Source: Hydractinia symbiolongicarpus
Taxonomy: Eukaryota; Cnidaria; Hydrozoa; Anthoathecata; Hydractiniidae
Direction: 5' to 3'
Assembly (NCBI RefSeq): GCF_029227915.1
Contig: NC_079885.1
Span: 23,437,001-23,501,000, forward strand
DNA: 64,000 bases
Position 1 is the first letter of the stretch; every line of letters begins with the position of its first letter. The position numbers and the translations under genes are program-made. Under the pieces are notes generated by a model. The model was not told the origin of the DNA, searched no databases, and saw only the letters and a list, made by a program, of their open reading frames with translations. This document shows, piece after piece, positions 63,204 through 64,000 of the stretch.

Positions 63204-63562
63204 ATAAGACCGTCCTTAAAAAAAATTTTATTTGCCGTTTTCCGACCGACCTTTGGGTCGGGATTTTTCAACATTCTTTTATTTTCCTAGTATTTCGCCG
63301 ATTTCCGACCCAAACACAGTTAAATTACCGAATTAGTTTTTCATTAAGTATGAGTACAGTTAAATAAAAATATAGCTAAATCGCTAAGCTAATGAATAAT
63401 CAAAACAACAGGCTGACGAGAAGACCAGAGTAGACAGTAAAATCATATTCTTTTTTGTCTGACGAAAAGGTAAAAAAAAAAAATCTGCCGACCGACCGAC
63501 CCTGCAACAAAACTACGAGTCAGAAAACGGCAAACAAACAATTAATTAAGGACGGCCTAAAA
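63204..63562. mobile_element. About 360-bp MITE in the HSBP1 intron
   Basis: Left end TAAGACCGTCCTTAA, then TTTGCCGTTTTCCGAC; right end, reverse-complemented, TTAGGCCGTCCTTAATTAA and TTTGCCGTTTTCTGAC. The interior has CCGACCGACC and GACCGACCGACC blocks near both ends. No coding capacity; the target duplication is not clear. Confidence 0.55.
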
Positions 63563-64000
63563 GGCACATGCACTTCGATTTCTTATATTTGACCTGTCAA
63601 ATATTCAATATTCCCTACTCACAAATATAATGAAATTTAGAAAGACAGAGGTGATTAACTCTCTGCAAAACTCTCCTACATTGCTTTTATCATCTATGAT
63701 TCGTAAAAAATTAATCTTTGCAAAATCAAGGAAAGCACATTCGCCATAATACCTACTTTCTCACAATTCCAAATTATTACAAGTACAGTTTAACTTATTT
63801 AATTCGAATCATGTAAGGATCTCAAAATTTGTTCGGATTATACGAGTTTTCTCTTTAACTCTTCGTACTTTACTTTTAAAGTAAGTTCGTTGTGCTTTTT
63901 TTGCCATTTTGTTTAAATCTGGGGCGAACAACCAAATTCAAGAAGCTTTAAAAAGCAAGCATTTCGAAAACGTATAACAACATTTGATTCTTAAGATCAA

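Overview
The window looks like nuclear DNA of an animal, most likely a cnidarian and perhaps a hydrozoan. It is strongly AT-rich. Genes are split into short exons by AT-rich introns with GT..AG borders, the products are metazoan housekeeping proteins, and the spacers are packed with small inverted-repeat transposons, tRNA-headed SINEs, minisatellites and broken retroelements. A P2X7-like zinc domain next to a THAP zinc finger also fits Cnidaria. The species itself is inference; no bacterial or viral gene organisation is visible.

Layout. 0.6-10.1 kb (minus): a 13-exon gene for a coiled-coil protein ending in a CAP-Gly domain; every splice phase can be made to agree. 10.36-12.94 kb: a TTAA-flanked transposon (Kolobok-like by its ends) carrying a THAP exon on plus and a P2X7 C-terminal-like gene on minus. 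13-28 kb: gene-poor, with several MITE families, a LINE reverse-transcriptase remnant and a few small unassigned reading frames. 28.2-38.4 kb (minus): a complete seven-exon DHODH whose large introns hold two SINEs, an 801-bp TA-flanked foldback element with a perfect 94-bp palindrome, and a 2.4-kb foldback element. 38.8-42.1 kb: a head-to-tail array of four dispersed-repeat units rich in TGACGTCA palindromes, running into a 181-bp satellite. 45 kb: a decayed transposon-like gene. 46.9-49.5 kb (minus): five-exon RPL28, whose intron 2 contains two related box C/D snoRNA candidates. 55.8-57.3 kb (plus): intronless ALG11. 59.3-60.2 kb (plus): intronless PTPA. 62.9-63.0 kb (minus): the last exon of HSBP1, which continues beyond the window.

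The genes are not an operon-like set. They cover the microtubule cytoskeleton, pyrimidine synthesis at the mitochondrial inner membrane, the ribosome, ER N-glycan assembly, PP2A activation and heat-shock-factor control. The one clear functional link is RPL28 hosting snoRNA candidates that would guide methylation of 18S rRNA. The most unusual items are that snoRNA pair and the TTAA transposon carrying the P2X7-like domain.
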